This document shows positions 41,985 to 50,312 of a DNA stretch of 64,000 nt, piece after piece (position 1 is the first letter of the stretch; the number at the start of each line of letters is the position of its first letter). The notes beneath the pieces were generated by a model. It saw nothing but the letters and a program-made list of their open reading frames with translations, was not told the origin of the DNA and searched no databases. This DNA is from CAZHFW01 sp964531675. Lineage in GTDB: Bacteria > Planctomycetota > Phycisphaerae > Phycisphaerales > UBA1924. A program made the position numbers and the translations under genes. The stretch is from contig CAZHFW010000015.1 of assembly GCA_964531675.1 (NCBI GenBank), positions 22,687 through 86,686 on the forward strand, read 5' to 3'.

Positions 41985-43025
41985 ATGCGCCAACGCTCCC
42001 CCGAGGACTTCATCGATCACTTCGCAGCACTGGTCCTGGGGCACATCGATCGCGAGTACCCCAACAAGCTCGATCATGTCATGAACTCCCCCGCGGAGGT
42101 CCTGGGGCCGAGGCAGCTCCACCCGATCTTCTACGGGTCGTTCGACTGGCACTCCTCGGTCCATGGGCACTGGCTGCTGGTCCGGGCGCTGCGGCTGTAC
42201 CCCTCGATGGCCCAGGCTGCGGAGGTCCGGGACATCCTCGAGGCCCGCTTCACTCCTCAGAACGTCGAGGCGGAGGTCGCCTACCTCAGGCAGCCCCTCC
42301 GCGCCACCTTCGAGCGGACGTACGGCTGGGCGTGGCTCCTCAAGCTCGGCGCGGAACTGAAGCTCGCGCCAGCATCGGGGGTCGCGCCGGAGACAACCGC
42401 CGCGCTCAAGCGCTGGGACGAAGTTCTCAAGCCGCTCATGGACGCTTTCGAGGACCGCTTCCTGAAGTACCTCCCCAAGGCGACCTATCCGATCCGCGTG
42501 GGGACGCACAACAACAGCGCGTTCGGCCTGGCGCTGGCGGTCGATTACGCGCGGGCCGCGGAGCGTCGGGATCTTCTCGCGCTGATCCGCGACAAGGCCC
42601 TGGCGTGGTACAGCAACGATCGTGACTATCCCGCGTGGGAGCCCGATGGAACCGACTTCCTCTCGCCCGGACTGGTGGAAGCCGAGTGCATGCGAAGGCT
42701 GATGGAGCCCGATGCGTTCTCCTCGTGGTTCGCCGCGTTCCTCCCGGGCTTTGACGCGGCCCGGCGCGAGCCCGCGACGCTCTTCACGCCCGCGACCGTG
42801 AGCGATCGGACCGATGGACAGATCACGCACCTGGATGGCTTGAACCTGAGCCGGGCGTGGTGCTGGCGTTCGATCGCGCGGACCTTCAAGCCGGGCGATC
42901 CGCGCCGCGACAACGCGGAGGACTCGGCGCGGGTGCACTTGGACGCTGCCTTGCCTCACGTCTCGGGCGACTACATGGGCGAGCACTGGCTCGCGACGTT
43001 TGCGCTCCTGGCGCTGACGGAGTAG
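41985..43025 (+). CDS. DUF2891-family protein
   Basis: 346 residues from the ATG at 41985; a much longer open frame upstream runs antisense to nuoG and is not coding. The segments PIFYGSFDWHSSVHGHW, FERTYGWAWLLKLGAEL and YPIRVGTHNNSAFGLAL, followed by DFLSPGLVEAECMRR, mark the DUF2891 family, an (alpha/alpha)-barrel-like fold of unknown activity. There is no signal peptide. It converges with the 5-oxoprolinase operon. A role in carbohydrate or glycan metabolism is sometimes suggested by the fold, but nothing here proves it. Confidence 0.85.
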   Translation: MRQRSPEDFIDHFAALVLGHIDREYPNKLDHVMNSPAEVLGPRQLHPIFYGSFDWHSSVHGHWLLVRALRLYPSMAQAAEVRDILEARFTPQNVEAEVAYLRQPLRATFERTYGWAWLLKLGAELKLAPASGVAPETTAALKRWDEVLKPLMDAFEDRFLKYLPKATYPIRVGTHNNSAFGLALAVDYARAAERRDLLALIRDKALAWYSNDRDYPAWEPDGTDFLSPGLVEAECMRRLMEPDAFSSWFAAFLPGFDAARREPATLFTPATVSDRTDGQITHLDGLNLSRAWCWRSIARTFKPGDPRRDNAEDSARVHLDAALPHVSGDYMGEHWLATFALLALTE

Positions 43026-43028
43026 CGC

Positions 43029-43769
43029 TCAATGCGGCGCGCCGACCTGAAATCCCGCGGCCGTCAGGGCTGCTCGGACCGCTTTGGCAATCGCGAGCGC
43101 TGAAGGCGTGTCCGAGTGGAGGCAGAGCGTGTCGGGCCGGTGAACCAAAGCGCCCTCGGCGAGGCGGACAGCCTGCGCCGCGGCGAGCTCAGGCGTCGTA
43201 ATCAGGGCGTCCGGCAGCGAACGGCTGCGGAGCGAACCATCCGCCTCATACGTGCGATCCGCAAAGGCCTCGCCCAGCGTGCGGAATCCCTGGGCTTGCC
43301 AGTCGCGCAGGACCGGGGCGCCCGCGAGCGCGACCAGCGCGGGGAGTTCGTGGGTGGAGGCGTCCGTTGCTGCATCGCGGACCGCATCGGCGATCGCCTG
43401 CGCGATCTCGGGCTTGCGCATCGCGTCGTGGTAGAGGGCGCCGTGGGGCTTCACGTGCGAGACTCTGCCTCCCGATGCTGCTGCCAGCCGTGCCAAGGTC
43501 GTGATCTGCATGCGCACGCTGGCGCGGAGAGCATCGGCGGTCATCGTCATGGACTGGCGGCCGAAGTCGGCGCGGTCGGGATAGCTCGGGTGGGCGCCGA
43601 TGTTCACGTTTCGTGCGACGCAGGCCTTGCACATCACACCCATGGATGATTCGTCGCCCGCGTGCCCGCCGCAGGCGATGTTCGCCGAGGTGACGATTTC
43701 GAGCAGCGCCAGGTCCGTCTGGAGCTGGGCGGGGAGTTCGCCAAGATCGGCGTTGAGGTCGATGTTCAC
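43029..43769 (-). CDS. pxpA: 5-oxoprolinase subunit A (LamB/YcsF family)
   Basis: 246 residues, beginning MNIDLNADLGE, the family start. The family's IACGGHAGD, HPSYPDRADFGR, VKPHGALYHD and LVALAGAP motifs are present. PxpA, PxpB and PxpC together hydrolyse 5-oxoproline to glutamate with ATP. The gene is last in pxpB-pxpC-MFS-pxpA and overlaps the transporter gene by 4 nt. Confidence 0.94.
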   Translation of the reverse strand: MNIDLNADLGELPAQLQTDLALLEIVTSANIACGGHAGDESSMGVMCKACVARNVNIGAHPSYPDRADFGRQSMTMTADALRASVRMQITTLARLAAASGGRVSHVKPHGALYHDAMRKPEIAQAIADAVRDAATDASTHELPALVALAGAPVLRDWQAQGFRTLGEAFADRTYEADGSLRSRSLPDALITTPELAAAQAVRLAEGALVHRPDTLCLHSDTPSALAIAKAVRAALTAAGFQVGAPH

Positions 43770-45013
43770 GCGATCTCCTGTCCCTTGGTTTCGGGGAGGA
43801 ACCAGACCAGCGCGGCTCCGATGATGTACAGGATGCTGGTGAGCGCGAGCGTGGGCCCGAGGCCATGGGTCGCGGAGAGTGCGCCGATGGTGAAGGGAGC
43901 AGCAGCACTGACCGCGCGCCCGAGGTTATAGCACATGCCCTGGGCCAGTCCGCGGATGCTCGAGGGGAAGAGTTCGGCGAGCATGGCGCCGAAGAGGCTG
44001 AAGTAGCCGTGTCCGAAGAATCCGACGAAGGGGCCCAGGATGAGCAGGGTCATCGGGCTGCGGGCGCTGAAGCCGTAGACCGGCACGATGACCGCCGCAG
44101 CCAGGACGAAGAGCATGAACGCGGGCTTGCGTCCGAGCTTGTCGGCGATGAAGCCGAAGGCGATGTAGCCCGCGAACGCGCCGAGCTGGGTCGTGACGAT
44201 CCAGAGCGTGGAGCGAGCAGCACTGAGCCCCGCGCCGCCTTGTTCGAGCGGGCGGGCCAGGTACGTGGGCATCCACGTGAAGAGCCCCCAGTAGGCGCAA
44301 AGGAGTGCGGTGCACGACGCGGTCGCGAGCAGAGCCCGGCCGAGCCAGGGCTGACGCGACAGTTCGCGGAGCGATGCGCCCGCCGAGCGGCGCGTGCCCG
44401 CCTGATTGGTCCATGCCGGGGGCTCGGGGATGTTGCGCCGGATCCACAGGGTGAGCAGCGCCGGCGCGACGCCGATGACAAAGAGTGCGCGCCATCCAAG
44501 TGCCGGGATGATCGCGCCCGCGAGCAGCGCCGCCAGGATGTACCCCAGCGCGAAGCCTGACTGCATGATCCCGATCGCCTTGCCCCGGTGCCTTGCGGGC
44601 CAGGTCTCGGCGACGAGCACCGCGCCGGAGGACCATTCCGCACCCATGCCGAAGCCCACGAGCGTGCGCCACAGGATCAGCGTCCAGAGGTTGTGCGCCG
44701 TCGCGGTCATCGCGGTGAAGATCGAGTAGATCAGCACCGAGGCCATGAGCATGCGGACCCGGCCGAAGCGATCGCAGAGGAAGCCCCCGAGCGTCCCGCC
44801 GACCGCAGCGGCGAGGAGCGTGCAGGACGCGACCAGGCCCGACTGCGCCGACGTCAACGCGAACTCGCCCCGGATCTTCTCCAGCGCCAGCGCGTAGAGC
44901 ATCACGTCCGCGCCGTCGAGCATCCACCCCGCGCCCGCCGCGATGAGCGTCCGCCAGGCGGTGCGATCCACCTGCTGGTACCAGGGTGCAGCGTTGGAAT
45001 CGTCGATGTTCAT
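43766..45013 (-). CDS. Major facilitator superfamily transporter in the 5-oxoproline operon
   Basis: 415 residues with about 12 membrane helices in two bundles. The MFS loop motif GGFLCDRFGRVR follows helix 2. A second copy of the motif, GFIADKLGRKP, lies in the C-terminal half. WYQQVDRTAWRTLIAAGAGW and MLYALALEKIRGEF near the N-terminus are like those of the aromatic-acid or sugar-acid symporter branch (sialate and benzoate groups). It overlaps pxpC upstream and pxpA downstream by 4 nt, so it is presumably made with them. Substrate 5-oxoproline is a context-based guess. Confidence 0.88.
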   Translation of the reverse strand: MNIDDSNAAPWYQQVDRTAWRTLIAAGAGWMLDGADVMLYALALEKIRGEFALTSAQSGLVASCTLLAAAVGGTLGGFLCDRFGRVRMLMASVLIYSIFTAMTATAHNLWTLILWRTLVGFGMGAEWSSGAVLVAETWPARHRGKAIGIMQSGFALGYILAALLAGAIIPALGWRALFVIGVAPALLTLWIRRNIPEPPAWTNQAGTRRSAGASLRELSRQPWLGRALLATASCTALLCAYWGLFTWMPTYLARPLEQGGAGLSAARSTLWIVTTQLGAFAGYIAFGFIADKLGRKPAFMLFVLAAAVIVPVYGFSARSPMTLLILGPFVGFFGHGYFSLFGAMLAELFPSSIRGLAQGMCYNLGRAVSAAAPFTIGALSATHGLGPTLALTSILYIIGAALVWFLPETKGQEIA

Positions 45014-45954
45014 CGTCGCAGTACGATCCTGTCGAGGTTCTGTTGCCGTTGGAGCCAGAGCGCCCGACCTTGTGCGGGAGTGATGGGCGTGAATGTCACC
45101 GATTGTCCGGGCGCGAGGCGTGCCAGCGCGTCGAGATGGGCCGAGGCAACCGTCGCGATGACCGGATAGCCGCCGGTGGTGGGATGGTCGACGCCCAGCA
45201 TGATGGGAAGTCCGCCCTCGGGAACCTGGATCGCGCCGGGCGACATTCCCCGGCTGATGAGACGGCCGCCGGTGCTTGTCGCGATGGTGTGGCCCTGAAG
45301 CTGAAGCCCGACCCGATCGCAGCGCTGCGAAAGCGTGAACGTCGAGCGGAAGAACTCGTCGATCGCGCCAGGCGGGAAGTGGTCCGGGTCAGGTGTCGGG
45401 ATCGCAGCGAGCGGGCGTGGTGCGAGCAAGGCTCGCAGCGCGTCCATCGCGCCTGGTGCGAGCGTGATTGGCGGAGCCGCGGGCCTTGGTCCGATCGTGA
45501 GTTCATCTCCCGCTCGGAGGGCACGGCCCTGGTGGCCTCCGAATCCGCCGGTGACATGTGTGGAAGCGCTGCCCATCAGCAGGGGAGTCTGCACGCCCCC
45601 GGCGATCGACATGAAGGCTCGTGGCCCGCAGCTCGTGCGGGGAAGCGTCAGGGTCGCCTCCGCGCCAAGCTCGAACACCTCAAAGGCGTTGATCGTGCGA
45701 GCCTGCGGCCCCTGGATCGCGCAGATGTCTGAGGCGCACACGATCGCGGGTGCGCGGAAACGGATCGTGGGACCGATGAGCGTGATTTCCAATCCCGCAG
45801 CATCATCGGCGTTGCCGACCAGGCGGTTGCAGATCGTCATCGAGAGCGTGTCGAAAGCCCCGCCTTGCGCGACGCCCAGATGCGCAAAGCCCGGACGCCC
45901 GCGGTCCTGAACCGTCGTGAACATGCCCGGGTTCTGAACGATGAGCGTGTTCAC
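45010..45954 (-). CDS. pxpC: 5-oxoprolinase subunit C (biotin-dependent carboxyltransferase family)
   Basis: 314 residues of the KipA/PxpC type: VQNPGMFTTVQDRGRPGFAH, LGVAQGGAFD, VGNADDAAGLEITLIGP, SIAGGVQTPLLMGS, then LISRGMSPGAIQVPEGGLPI and LGVDHPTTGGYPVIATV. It overlaps pxpB by 4 nt upstream and the transporter by 4 nt downstream. It forms the core of the ATP-dependent 5-oxoprolinase with PxpB. Confidence 0.94.
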   Translation of the reverse strand: MNTLIVQNPGMFTTVQDRGRPGFAHLGVAQGGAFDTLSMTICNRLVGNADDAAGLEITLIGPTIRFRAPAIVCASDICAIQGPQARTINAFEVFELGAEATLTLPRTSCGPRAFMSIAGGVQTPLLMGSASTHVTGGFGGHQGRALRAGDELTIGPRPAAPPITLAPGAMDALRALLAPRPLAAIPTPDPDHFPPGAIDEFFRSTFTLSQRCDRVGLQLQGHTIATSTGGRLISRGMSPGAIQVPEGGLPIMLGVDHPTTGGYPVIATVASAHLDALARLAPGQSVTFTPITPAQGRALWLQRQQNLDRIVLRR

Positions 45955-46664
45955 CCGCCACGCTCCCGCTGGTGATTGCGCAGCGCATCGGCGGAGATCG
46001 GCCTGAAGCGGACCTGATCGCCCATGAGCAGGAGGGAGGGTTCGGCGCGCGAGGGGTCAAAGAGTGTCAAAGGCGTGGAGCCGATGATCTGCCAGCCCCC
46101 CGGGGAGTCCAGCGCGTACACGCCGGTCTGCATGCCGCCGATCGCGACCGAGCCCCTGGGCACACGTCGTCGCGGCGTCGGATGACGCGGGAGTTCAAGT
46201 GCCGGAGGCAGGCCTTGCAGATACGCAAAGCCCGGCATGAATCCCAGGAACGCGACGGTGTACGTGGCGCTCGCGTGCTGAGAAGCCAGTTCCTCGGGCG
46301 TGATCCCGAGCGTCTGGGCTGCCGCGATCAGGTCGGGCGCGTGCGCCGGGTCGTAGCACACGGGAATCTCGACGAGCCTGGTTGATTCCGGAGCGTCGTG
46401 CTGTGCTGCGTCCGCCAACGCCTCGCGCACGCGACCGGCGGCAGCGTCGTGTTCAAGGGTTCCGAGCTCGAACGCGAGCAACACCGAGGCGTACGCGGGC
46501 ACGATGTCGATCAGTCCCGGGATGCGATGCGCGCCGATGGCCCGAGCCGCCGCGTGCACCCGACGCTGCGTCGCCCCGTCGATCCGCGTCCCGAAGGAGA
46601 TCTCCAGGAACCGGTCGCCGGTCCAGCGGGTGATGGGCGTCGACTTGGGCGCGGATGGCTCCAA
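45951..46664 (-). CDS. pxpB: 5-oxoprolinase subunit B (KipI family)
   Basis: 237 residues. Family motifs include IVPAYASVLLAFE, EIPVCYDPAHAPDL, YTVAFLGFMPGFAYLQGL, PTPRRRVPRGSVAIGGMQTG and YALDSPGGWQIIG. It is first in the operon. The frame extends upstream on the minus strand, but MEPSAPKSTP is a reasonable start for a family of about 230 residues. The operon lacks an obvious dedicated regulator gene. Confidence 0.93.
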   Translation of the reverse strand: MEPSAPKSTPITRWTGDRFLEISFGTRIDGATQRRVHAAARAIGAHRIPGLIDIVPAYASVLLAFELGTLEHDAAAGRVREALADAAQHDAPESTRLVEIPVCYDPAHAPDLIAAAQTLGITPEELASQHASATYTVAFLGFMPGFAYLQGLPPALELPRHPTPRRRVPRGSVAIGGMQTGVYALDSPGGWQIIGSTPLTLFDPSRAEPSLLLMGDQVRFRPISADALRNHQRERGG

Positions 46665-46864
46665 CCCGCGGAGCTTAGCGGACGGTCCGAGAAGCGTGAA
46701 TCTCCGGCGGTCTGTATGGCCTGCGACGAGCCGAGCGCCCGCTTGACGCCAGCACCCCGTGGGTCCCTTGTGATCGGTGGTCCTGCGGACCGCTGGAAGG
46801 CATGGTGAAAGCGCCGGTGCCTCTCATGCGCCGGCGATCGCCTCCGTATTTCAGAGGAGCTCAC

Positions 46865-47575
46865 ATGAACCGCATCTCCTGCACCGTCGCTGGCCTTGCC
46901 CTTGCTGCCAGCTCCGCGTCGGCGAGCGTGGTGTTCACCGGATCGGACGCGACCCGGGCAGCCTCGGCGCAGTTCGCGGTCTCGGGTTCCTCGCTGGTGA
47001 TCACACTCACGAACACCTCCGCCAACGACGCGATGGTCCCGGTGGACATCCTCACCGGCGTGTACTTCGACATTCAAGGGGCCGCCCTCAGCCTGACGCG
47101 CACCAGCGCTGTCCTGGGCGCCGGGTCTTCGGTCGTCTCGGGCTCTTCCGATGCGGGCGGCGTCGTCGGTGGCGAATGGGCTTACAAGGGAGGCATGGTC
47201 GGCGCTCCGCACAGCGCCAAGTACGGCATCTCCTCCTCGGGCCTCGGTCTCTTCGGCGCGGGCGATCGATTCCCCGGCAACAACCTCGATGGCCCCACCT
47301 CGCCCGCTGGCCTGAGCTACGGCATCACCAGCGCGGGTGACAACTCCGCGACCGGCAACGGCGGCCTGCTCGGCACCGCGGTCATCCGAAACTCGGTTGT
47401 CTTCACCCTCGGCGGCATCAGCCCGAGCTTTGATCTGGCCAAGATCTGCAACGTCTCGTTCCAGTACGGCACCGATCTCTCAGAGCCCAACATTCAGGGC
47501 AACGTTCCCGCGCCGGGCTCGATGGCCCTCCTCGGCCTGGCTGGCCTGGCTTCCCGCACGCGTCGTCGCAAGTAA
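46865..47575 (+). CDS. Exported surface protein with PEP-CTERM-like tail (paralogue 1)
   Basis: 236 residues from the ATG at 46865, with GAGGAG upstream. A signal peptide spans about 1-20 (ending SSASAS). The body shares long segments with the protein at 48429: NDAMVPVDILTGVYFDI, GGEWAYKGG, KYGISSSGLGLFG and VSFQYGTDLSEPN. The C-terminus has NVPAPGSMALLGLAGLAS then RTRRRK, a sorting signal. Proteins with this body are known as exosortase-dependent surface proteins (the XDD-type); I make that link from memory. Function unknown. Confidence 0.83.
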   Translation: MNRISCTVAGLALAASSASASVVFTGSDATRAASAQFAVSGSSLVITLTNTSANDAMVPVDILTGVYFDIQGAALSLTRTSAVLGAGSSVVSGSSDAGGVVGGEWAYKGGMVGAPHSAKYGISSSGLGLFGAGDRFPGNNLDGPTSPAGLSYGITSAGDNSATGNGGLLGTAVIRNSVVFTLGGISPSFDLAKICNVSFQYGTDLSEPNIQGNVPAPGSMALLGLAGLASRTRRRK

Positions 47576-47582
47576 GTGATGC

Positions 47583-48170
47583 TCAGTCGGCGCGGAGCAC
47601 CGGGCGATCGTCGCGGGAAGGCGGGGTTGGCATACCCGCATCCGCCGCACGCTGGGCGCGGCGGCGGTTGATCCCCTCCACGATCGTGATGAACCGAGGC
47701 TCCTGGCGCAGCGAGTCCAGGTCCGGATCGGTGTTCACCAGTCCGTTGTCCACGTAGCGGCGCTTTGCTGCAAGCTCGAGCGCGTCCATCGCGGCCTCGC
47801 GCTCTCCCGCCAGCGCGCGATAGCACGCCAGGTTGTAGTACTCCACGCCCCAGGGACGGCGCTCGTTGGTGGGCTCGGTCACAAGCTTGGTCTGAAGCTT
47901 GGATGCCAGGCGGAAGGACTCGAGCGCCTCGCTGTCCTGTCCGGTCTTCTTCAGCACCAGCCCGTACTCGTACCAGTCGTGGGGCAGCATCTCATCGAGG
48001 CGGATCTGCTTCCGCCAGAGCTTGGCGGCCCGCTCGAACTGGCCGTCGTTGGCGGCGCTCTTGGCCTGCTCGCGGTACGGCCTGGGGTCGTGGGTGAAGT
48101 ACGTCGTTCCGGCGCAAAGGACGCCAGCGATCAGCGAGGCGGTGATGACCCAGCGGGTGGGCGAATGCAC
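47583..48170 (-). CDS. TPR-repeat protein with N-terminal membrane anchor
   Basis: 195 residues. Residues about 6-23 form a single hydrophobic anchor (WVITASLIAGVLCAGTTY). Two to three TPR motifs follow: DGQFERAAKLWRKQIRLDEM and DWYEYGLVLKKTGQDSEALE, then the ACYRALAGEREAAMDALELA repeat. The tail is charged. TPRs bind partner proteins; the partner is unknown. It lies between the two paralogous surface-protein genes, on the opposite strand. Confidence 0.78.
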   Translation of the reverse strand: MHSPTRWVITASLIAGVLCAGTTYFTHDPRPYREQAKSAANDGQFERAAKLWRKQIRLDEMLPHDWYEYGLVLKKTGQDSEALESFRLASKLQTKLVTEPTNERRPWGVEYYNLACYRALAGEREAAMDALELAAKRRYVDNGLVNTDPDLDSLRQEPRFITIVEGINRRRAQRAADAGMPTPPSRDDRPVLRAD

Positions 48171-48337
48171 GGGTTGATTGTGGCAGATTTCCCAAACCGC
48201 TCAACCAGGTTGCGGGAATGGAAGGCTGAGGGGTCGATGTGGATCTGGTGACGTCCGAACAAAGACCGTTCAATAGCCCATAACGTCAGAAATTGGTCCA
48301 GATAACCGCATTTCTTGCGCCAAGTCCGCGGTTTTGC

Positions 48338-48352
48338 TGGCACGATCGTTGA
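48338..48352 (+). promoter_or_regulatory. Sigma-54-like promoter upstream of the 48429 gene
   Basis: TGGCACG, four bases (ATCG), then TTGA: GG and GA are ten bases apart, matching the -24/-12 spacing of sigma-54 promoters with one deviation (consensus TTGC). It ends 76 bp upstream of the ATG. rpoN is encoded 2 kb downstream at 50313. Confidence 0.45.
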
Positions 48353-48428
48353 TTTGGGTCTTGTTCCTGCGTCTACTGGTTTCAGGAGAACCGCCAGCCC
48401 TGTGGCGGATTTGGAGAAAGGACAAGAC

Positions 48429-49169
48429 ATGAATCGTTCTGTGTTGAGCCGTGCGGCGCTTTGCGCCGCGGTGATGGCCTGCGGTCTGGCCCAGTCCGCC
48501 TCGGCGGGTGTGGTCTGGAGCGCAACCTCTGGTGACAAGGCAGCTTCCGCTGATTTCAGCGCCGCTTCCGGCAAGCTCACCATCGTGCTTTCCAACAACT
48601 CGATGGCCGACGCGATGGTCCCCACGGACATCCTGACCGGCATCTTCTTCGACATCGCGGGCAGCCCGCTGTCGCTGGCACGCATCAGCGTGACCATCCC
48701 CAATGGCCAGGGCGCCTTCAAGATCGGCAGCGGCTCGGCTGGCTCGACCGACTCCGGCAACGGCGTTGGCGGCGAGTGGGCCTACAAGGGCGGCCTCTCT
48801 GGTGCTCCGGGCAGCTCCAAGTACGGCGTCTCCTCCTCTGGTCTTGGTTTGTTCGGTGAGGCTGACTGCTTCCCGGGCACCAACCTCCAGGGCCCCGGTT
48901 CGCCCGACGGCGTCCAGTACGGCATCACCACCAAGGGTGACAACGTGACCACCGGCAACGGCGGTCTCTCGGGCAACGCCCTGATCAAGTACTCCGTCGT
49001 CATCGTCCTGGAGGGCGTCGGCAGCAACTTCAACCTGAACAGCATCAGCAACGTCTCCTTCCAGTACGGCACGGACCTGTCCGAGCCGAACCTGCCCGGC
49101 ACCCCTGCCCCGGGCGCCGTGGCTCTGCTGGGAGCGTCGCTCGCGGTCGCCGGCCGTCGTCGCCGCTGA
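48429..49169 (+). CDS. Exported surface protein with PEP-CTERM-like tail (paralogue 2)
   Basis: 246 residues from the ATG at 48429 (AAAGGAC upstream). The signal peptide ends near residue 26 (LAQSASAG). The body aligns with paralogue 1 at 46865 through ADAMVPTDILTGIFFDIAG, GGEWAYKGGLSG, KYGVSSSGLGLFG and VSFQYGTDLSEPNL. The tail is TPAPGAVALLGASLAV with RRRR at the end. A sigma-54-like element lies upstream, and a strong terminator lies 33 bp after the stop. Tandem duplication with the TPR gene inserted between is a plausible history. Confidence 0.84.
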   Translation: MNRSVLSRAALCAAVMACGLAQSASAGVVWSATSGDKAASADFSAASGKLTIVLSNNSMADAMVPTDILTGIFFDIAGSPLSLARISVTIPNGQGAFKIGSGSAGSTDSGNGVGGEWAYKGGLSGAPGSSKYGVSSSGLGLFGEADCFPGTNLQGPGSPDGVQYGITTKGDNVTTGNGGLSGNALIKYSVVIVLEGVGSNFNLNSISNVSFQYGTDLSEPNLPGTPAPGAVALLGASLAVAGRRRR

Positions 49170-49201
49170 TCCTCGGGTTGCCAATCGGGAACCTTTCTCC
49201 C

Positions 49202-49241
49202 GCGCGTCGCGTTGGCCTCAACGTGACGCGCTTTTCTTTTT
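49202..49241 (+). terminator. Rho-independent terminator of the 48429 gene
   Basis: GCGCGTC (49202-49208) pairs with GACGCGC (49225-49231), with a further inner CGTT/AACG pair. A T-rich tail follows. Confidence 0.88.
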
Positions 49242-49370
49242 GGGAAACTCGCGGGGATTGGGCGAAATTCGCGTCATGATCTCGCGTTCGGCTCAGGCTG
49301 CGGAGCGGCGTCCGTCCCAGCCATGGAGAGAGCCAAGCACAGCACGGAGGTGGGGGTGACGGGGTGCCTC

Positions 49371-50300
49371 ATGCGCTTGGGTTCTCGCATCGGCCTTTGG
49401 AGCGTTCTGACCGCGGCGTCGTTGCCTTCGGCGCCCGCCTGGGCTGATCCTCCCGAACCGGCCGACCCCGCCGAAGTTCGCCCAGCTTCGGGCGCTCCGG
49501 GCGGGCGCAAGCCTGATCCCGATCCGGTCCTGGGCGGCCCCAAGGCGACCGAAGGGACCGTTGGCGACACGCTCATCGCACGCGACTTTGATGGCAAGGT
49601 CAAGCGTCTGGACGTGACCGCGGAAGAAGCCGCCCTGGAGCATCTGGATCTGGACAAGGACGCCCGCGCCCGCATCGATCGCATTCTGGCCGAACGAGCG
49701 GCACTGCTTGACAAGATCGTCGCGGACAACCTGCTCAAGATCGTGGACGCGTACAACGCGGTCCAGGCGGGGCAGAAGGACGAGGCCCGCGCGATCTACA
49801 CCGAGATCCTGTTGCAGACCGGCGACCTCCGCGATCGCGGCAAGCTCGGCGAAGAGCTCAAGACCGCGATGACGCCCGAGCAGGCCGATCACTTCGATCG
49901 CCTCCGCCGAGAATACTGGGAAGCGATCGTGCGCGAGGATGTCGACGCCGCGATCGCCAGCACGCCCGGCATCCCGCCCAAGGGTTCATACAAGGACGCG
50001 CTGCGCCGGGAAGTGGCCCTGGCGGTCGGGCAGGAGATCAAGCGTTCGTACGAGCGCCAGGCTGCGGCCCGCGCCGATCAGCTCCAGGAGTTCGTCGACG
50101 CGCTCGCGCTGACGCCCGAGCAGCAGGGCAAGATCAAGACGATCCTGACCGACGACTTCCAGCGCGTGCAGTCCAACAAGACTCCCGGGAAGCGCACGCC
50201 GGTGCAGGCGATGGCGCTGGTGCGGAGCATCGCGGCCGAGCTCACGCCCGAGCAGCGCGAGGCGCTCGGGAAGTACATCCGCGAACGCCGGTCCAAGTAA
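49371..50300 (+). CDS. Exported CpxP/Spy-like protein
   Basis: 309 residues from the ATG at 49371, which gives a proper signal peptide (MRLGSRIGLWSVLTAASLPS, then APAWA); the frame also opens 48 bp earlier. A Pro/Gly-rich linker follows. The rest is helical and charged, with LDLDKDARARIDRILAERAA, MTPEQADHFDRLRREYW, LALTPEQQGKIKTIL and LTPEQREALGKYI. Repeated LTPEQ units are a feature of the CpxP/Spy group of periplasmic stress chaperones. The protein is longer than those and only the motif is shared, so the call is moderate. Confidence 0.65.
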   Translation: MRLGSRIGLWSVLTAASLPSAPAWADPPEPADPAEVRPASGAPGGRKPDPDPVLGGPKATEGTVGDTLIARDFDGKVKRLDVTAEEAALEHLDLDKDARARIDRILAERAALLDKIVADNLLKIVDAYNAVQAGQKDEARAIYTEILLQTGDLRDRGKLGEELKTAMTPEQADHFDRLRREYWEAIVREDVDAAIASTPGIPPKGSYKDALRREVALAVGQEIKRSYERQAAARADQLQEFVDALALTPEQQGKIKTILTDDFQRVQSNKTPGKRTPVQAMALVRSIAAELTPEQREALGKYIRERRSK

Positions 50301-50312
50301 GGCGACGCCCGG

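Noticed and set aside
40254..43025. A 923-codon open frame on the + strand that covers nuoG and the DUF2891 gene
   Set aside because: The first part lies antisense to nuoG, has repetitive Leu/Gly/Glu-rich composition and no family resemblance. Only the last 346 codons from the ATG at 41985 form a protein-like gene.
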